A stretch of 64,000 bases of DNA, taken from assembly GCA_030550585.1 (NCBI GenBank), contig JAUQPB010000001.1, positions 1 to 64,000 of the forward strand. The letters are read 5' to 3'. Source of the stretch: Thermoproteota archaeon. GTDB taxonomy: Archaea > Thermoproteota > Thermoprotei_A > Sulfolobales > Ignisphaeraceae. The translations under genes were made by a program, and so were the position numbers. The number at the start of each line of letters is the position of its first letter. Within the stretch, counting starts at the first letter, position 1. Below the pieces are notes generated by a model. That model was not told the DNA's origin. It did no database searches and saw only the letters and a list, made by a program, of their open reading frames with translations. Shown piece after piece: positions 61,920 to 64,000 of the stretch.

Positions 61920-62975
61920 TCACCTAACAACTATCTTGTATTTGGATACAAACTCCGCGACTATTGTGGCTGCAAACAGTGTTCCTATTATGGACTTCGC
62001 CAATGCATCGCCTATAGCAGCACTCCCAATTTGAAGAGCAAAGCTCAGTCTATATAGAGCAGCTGTATAGTAAGACGATATCACAATGCCTATTGGATTC
62101 AAGCCGCCGAGCCATGCAACCATTATGGATGTGAAGCCCATTCCGCTGCCAACAATGCTCCCCTCAACAAGCTTTCTATGGTAGACAAGAATCTCTGCAC
62201 CACCGACAAAACCTGCAAAGGCTCCTGATATGCAAAACGCTGCTAGTGCAAGTCTTTTGCTTGATATGCCAGCAAGCTCGACAGCCGCTATGCTAGAGCT
62301 TAGGGCTCTTAGCGATATCCCGAATCTTGTTTTGTAGAGCAGTAGATAAACTATGGCAACAAGCACAAAGGCTGTCACAACAATGTACCAAGAGAAGCTG
62401 TAGCCTGGTACCACAGGTAGCTTAGATGCATCTGGAATCATATCTGTTGTTGTATAGCCGTAGACCCCCCTGCCTCTCCAAGGGCCTTTGACTAGGTAGC
62501 TAGAGAAGTAATAGGCTATATAGTTCATTAGAAGGGTTGTAACAGCCTCGTTAACCCCTAGATAAAGCCTCATAACAGATGGTATGAGCGCCCACAGCAA
62601 TCCGATGATTGCTGCAAAAGCGAGGGAGGCTATCGGGGCTATATAATCCATTTTCCCAAGTGGTGTAAACAAGGCTATGTATGTTGCTCCTACAGCCCCC
62701 ATCACAAGCTGGCCTTCTGCACCAAGATTCCACAGATTTGCGTTGAACGCTATCGCCAAGCCGAGTGCAATTGGCAGGAAAACAGAGATGTATCTGAAAA
62801 CATTTAGATCTAAAAAGCTTTCAAAAGCTGTTCGAAGCGTTTCAGAAAATCCCAATCCTGTGGCAACAGATGTTATGTAGACTGCTATCAAAAACCCTAT
62901 GAATGCCGTTAAAAACCTCGTTAAAATGCTTAGACTTGGCGGCAAAACCCTTTTCACAACGACTATTCTAGCCAT
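61920..62975 (-). CDS. ABC importer permease, BMP-type nucleoside/sugar (YufP-like)
   Basis: About 351 residues from ATG 62975 (MARIVV), overlapping the ATPase end. About nine membrane helices of the BPD_transp_2 family, with NLWNLGAEGQLVMGAVGATY, the typical E-G-Q loop, and ALSSSIAAVELAGISSKRLA as the coupling loop. Together with the next permease and the two-domain ATPase it forms a nucleoside or simple-sugar importer. Confidence 0.92.
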   Translation of the reverse strand: MARIVVVKRVLPPSLSILTRFLTAFIGFLIAVYITSVATGLGFSETLRTAFESFLDLNVFRYISVFLPIALGLAIAFNANLWNLGAEGQLVMGAVGATYIALFTPLGKMDYIAPIASLAFAAIIGLLWALIPSVMRLYLGVNEAVTTLLMNYIAYYFSSYLVKGPWRGRGVYGYTTTDMIPDASKLPVVPGYSFSWYIVVTAFVLVAIVYLLLYKTRFGISLRALSSSIAAVELAGISSKRLALAAFCISGAFAGFVGGAEILVYHRKLVEGSIVGSGMGFTSIMVAWLGGLNPIGIVISSYYTAALYRLSFALQIGSAAIGDALAKSIIGTLFAATIVAEFVSKYKIVVR

Positions 62976-64000
62976 GCACCATAGCCTTCTCGATTTCACT
63001 TCTAAAACTCTCTAGATTGCCGCCCTCAAAAAGCTTAGCTATTCTACCATCCACCATAACAGCCACCTTATCCGATATCTGAACAGCCTCATCAACATCC
63101 TCTGTGATTAGAAGAACACCACCGCCTGACAGGCTAAACCTCTGTAAAATGTCTAGCACCAAAGCCCTCGACCTCTCATCAAGCATTCTCGTGGGGTTGT
63201 GAGCTACAACAACCTTCGGCATTGTTAGGAGGAGTCTGCTTATAGAGACCTTCTGAACATTTCCACCAGACAATTTAGATACTTGTATAGCTGGATTCTC
63301 AGGAACTATGCCAAGCTTCTTAATAGCGTCTAGAACAACATCCTGGCTCAGCCTCTCCCTAGCATACATCCTCATATTCTCGATTATCGATAGCGTTACT
63401 GCTGTACCCTCTTTGAATGGGTCTTCAGGTATGTATACAAGTCCTTTTCTGGTTCTCTCGCTCGGAGGGCTCTTCGTCACATCAAATCCATCGATCTTTA
63501 CAGAACCGCTTGAAGCTTTTCTGAGACCGGCTATAGCCTCCCCCAGCTCTTTTTCCCCATTCCCAGCAACACCAACAATAGATACAATCTCACCTGCTCT
63601 AACATCAATTGAAAGTCCATCCACAGCTGTTTTCCCGTAGTCGTCGAGAACAACCAGCTTATCGACTGAGAGAACATTTTTAGAATCTTTTGATAGTCTC
63701 TGCAAAAGCTGTCTCGAAACTAGTTTGAGATACTCCTCTGTTCCAAACATTGCATGGCGAAGCTCCGAGGGGTTGGCAGCACCATTGAAAACCCTAGCAA
63801 CTTTTCCACGCCTAAGTACAACAAATCTATTTCCTATCTCAAGCGCCTCCGGTATCTTGTGCGTAATATATATAACCGCTCTATTGTCTGACACAAACCT
63901 TCTTAGAATCTCAAAGAACTTTGTTTTCAGGTCTTGTGGCAGATATGTAGCCGCCTCATCAACTATTAGAAGCCTGGGGTTTATCAGCAAGGCTTTTGCC
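62968..64000 (-). CDS. ABC importer ATPase, two nucleotide domains (partial, cut by window end)
   Basis: The window holds the end of the first nucleotide-binding domain (Walker B RLLIVDEAATYL, H-loop ITHKIPEA) and the whole second domain with a weak Walker A (GVAGNGEKELGEA, lacking the GKS/T Lys-Ser core, as in this family), signature LSGGNVQKV and a Walker B-like VVAHNPTRMLD. It is of the YufO/RbsA type, feeding BMP-family nucleoside or sugar uptake. The gene starts beyond 64000; the solute-binding protein is probably there too. Confidence 0.93.
   Translation of the reverse strand, partial: AKALLINPRLLIVDEAATYLPQDLKTKFFEILRRFVSDNRAVIYITHKIPEALEIGNRFVVLRRGKVARVFNGAANPSELRHAMFGTEEYLKLVSRQLLQRLSKDSKNVLSVDKLVVLDDYGKTAVDGLSIDVRAGEIVSIVGVAGNGEKELGEAIAGLRKASSGSVKIDGFDVTKSPPSERTRKGLVYIPEDPFKEGTAVTLSIIENMRMYARERLSQDVVLDAIKKLGIVPENPAIQVSKLSGGNVQKVSISRLLLTMPKVVVAHNPTRMLDERSRALVLDILQRFSLSGGGVLLITEDVDEAVQISDKVAVMVDGRIAKLFEGGNLESFRSEIEKAMVHG

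Overview
The window looks like chromosomal DNA of a hyperthermophilic crenarchaeon, most like the sugar-using Desulfurococcales/Ignisphaera group. This is inferred from gene content, not from a database match. The evidence is archaeal TATA boxes about 25 nt upstream of leaderless or GGTG-led starts, a 24-nt CRISPR repeat whose sense strand ends in the ATTGAAAG crRNA handle, several C/D box guide RNAs, an archaellin, cyclic 2,3-diphosphoglycerate synthetase, archaeal Nnr, a DUF134/DUF5320/NifX operon and many TTG/GTG starts. No rRNA or tRNA gene was found.

Layout. 1-0.85 kb: the leader-proximal end of a CRISPR array, with no cas genes in the window. 2-4.3 kb: a secreted caspase-fold-like DUF6345 protein and a membrane-anchored partner. 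4.4-10.9 kb: CBS protein, radical SAM/SPASM enzyme, two near-identical coiled-coil membrane proteins flanking a GH51 arabinofuranosidase, and an HhH-GPD glycosylase. 11-16 kb: an ABC exporter whose permease carries two in-frame stops, a run of small membrane proteins, and an archaellin gene. 16.4-18 kb: convergent PLD and PD-(D/E)XK-like nucleases and a 151-nt hairpin. 18-21.5 kb: NagA, GNAT, and the DUF134-DUF5320-NifX operon. 22-26.3 kb: a wrecked GH4 glycosidase, then an nnr-mtrH-mfnB(remnant) operon. 26.4-30.8 kb: HhH/FeS glycosylase-like protein, radical SAM enzyme, HTH regulator, a 48-residue Cys-rich peptide and an ABC exporter. 31-35.6 kb: HTH, DUF438/hemerythrin/PAS and rubredoxin-domain redox genes, then a stomatin/NfeD pair. 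36-42 kb: secreted proteins, an MFS transporter, a TusA-like protein, a cluster of C/D box RNAs and threonine synthase. 42-64 kb: SagB-type oxidoreductase, GH5-like mannosidase, aldo/keto reductase, NitT/TauT-type ABC system, TldD/TldE, MscS-like and M50 membrane proteins, GATase, cPGS, KaiC-like ATPase, an ABC-2 exporter, an HhH/FeS protein and a BMP-type nucleoside/sugar ABC importer cut by the window end.

Most notable: (1) the peptide/HTH/ABC cluster at 28.2-30.8 kb, next to a radical SAM gene, which resembles a small modified-peptide (RiPP-like) system; (2) four C/D box sRNA candidates on both strands between 40.15 and 40.55 kb; (3) the long hairpin at 17.83-17.98 kb whose arm differences are almost all G-U compatible on one strand; (4) a matching TTGACA/TGTCAA palindrome at two divergent redox promoters. 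Gene decay is frequent: two nonsense codons in one permease, a multiply broken GH4 gene, an MfnB fragment, and four genes each broken by one missing base in a short homopolymer. The last class could be sequencing error.
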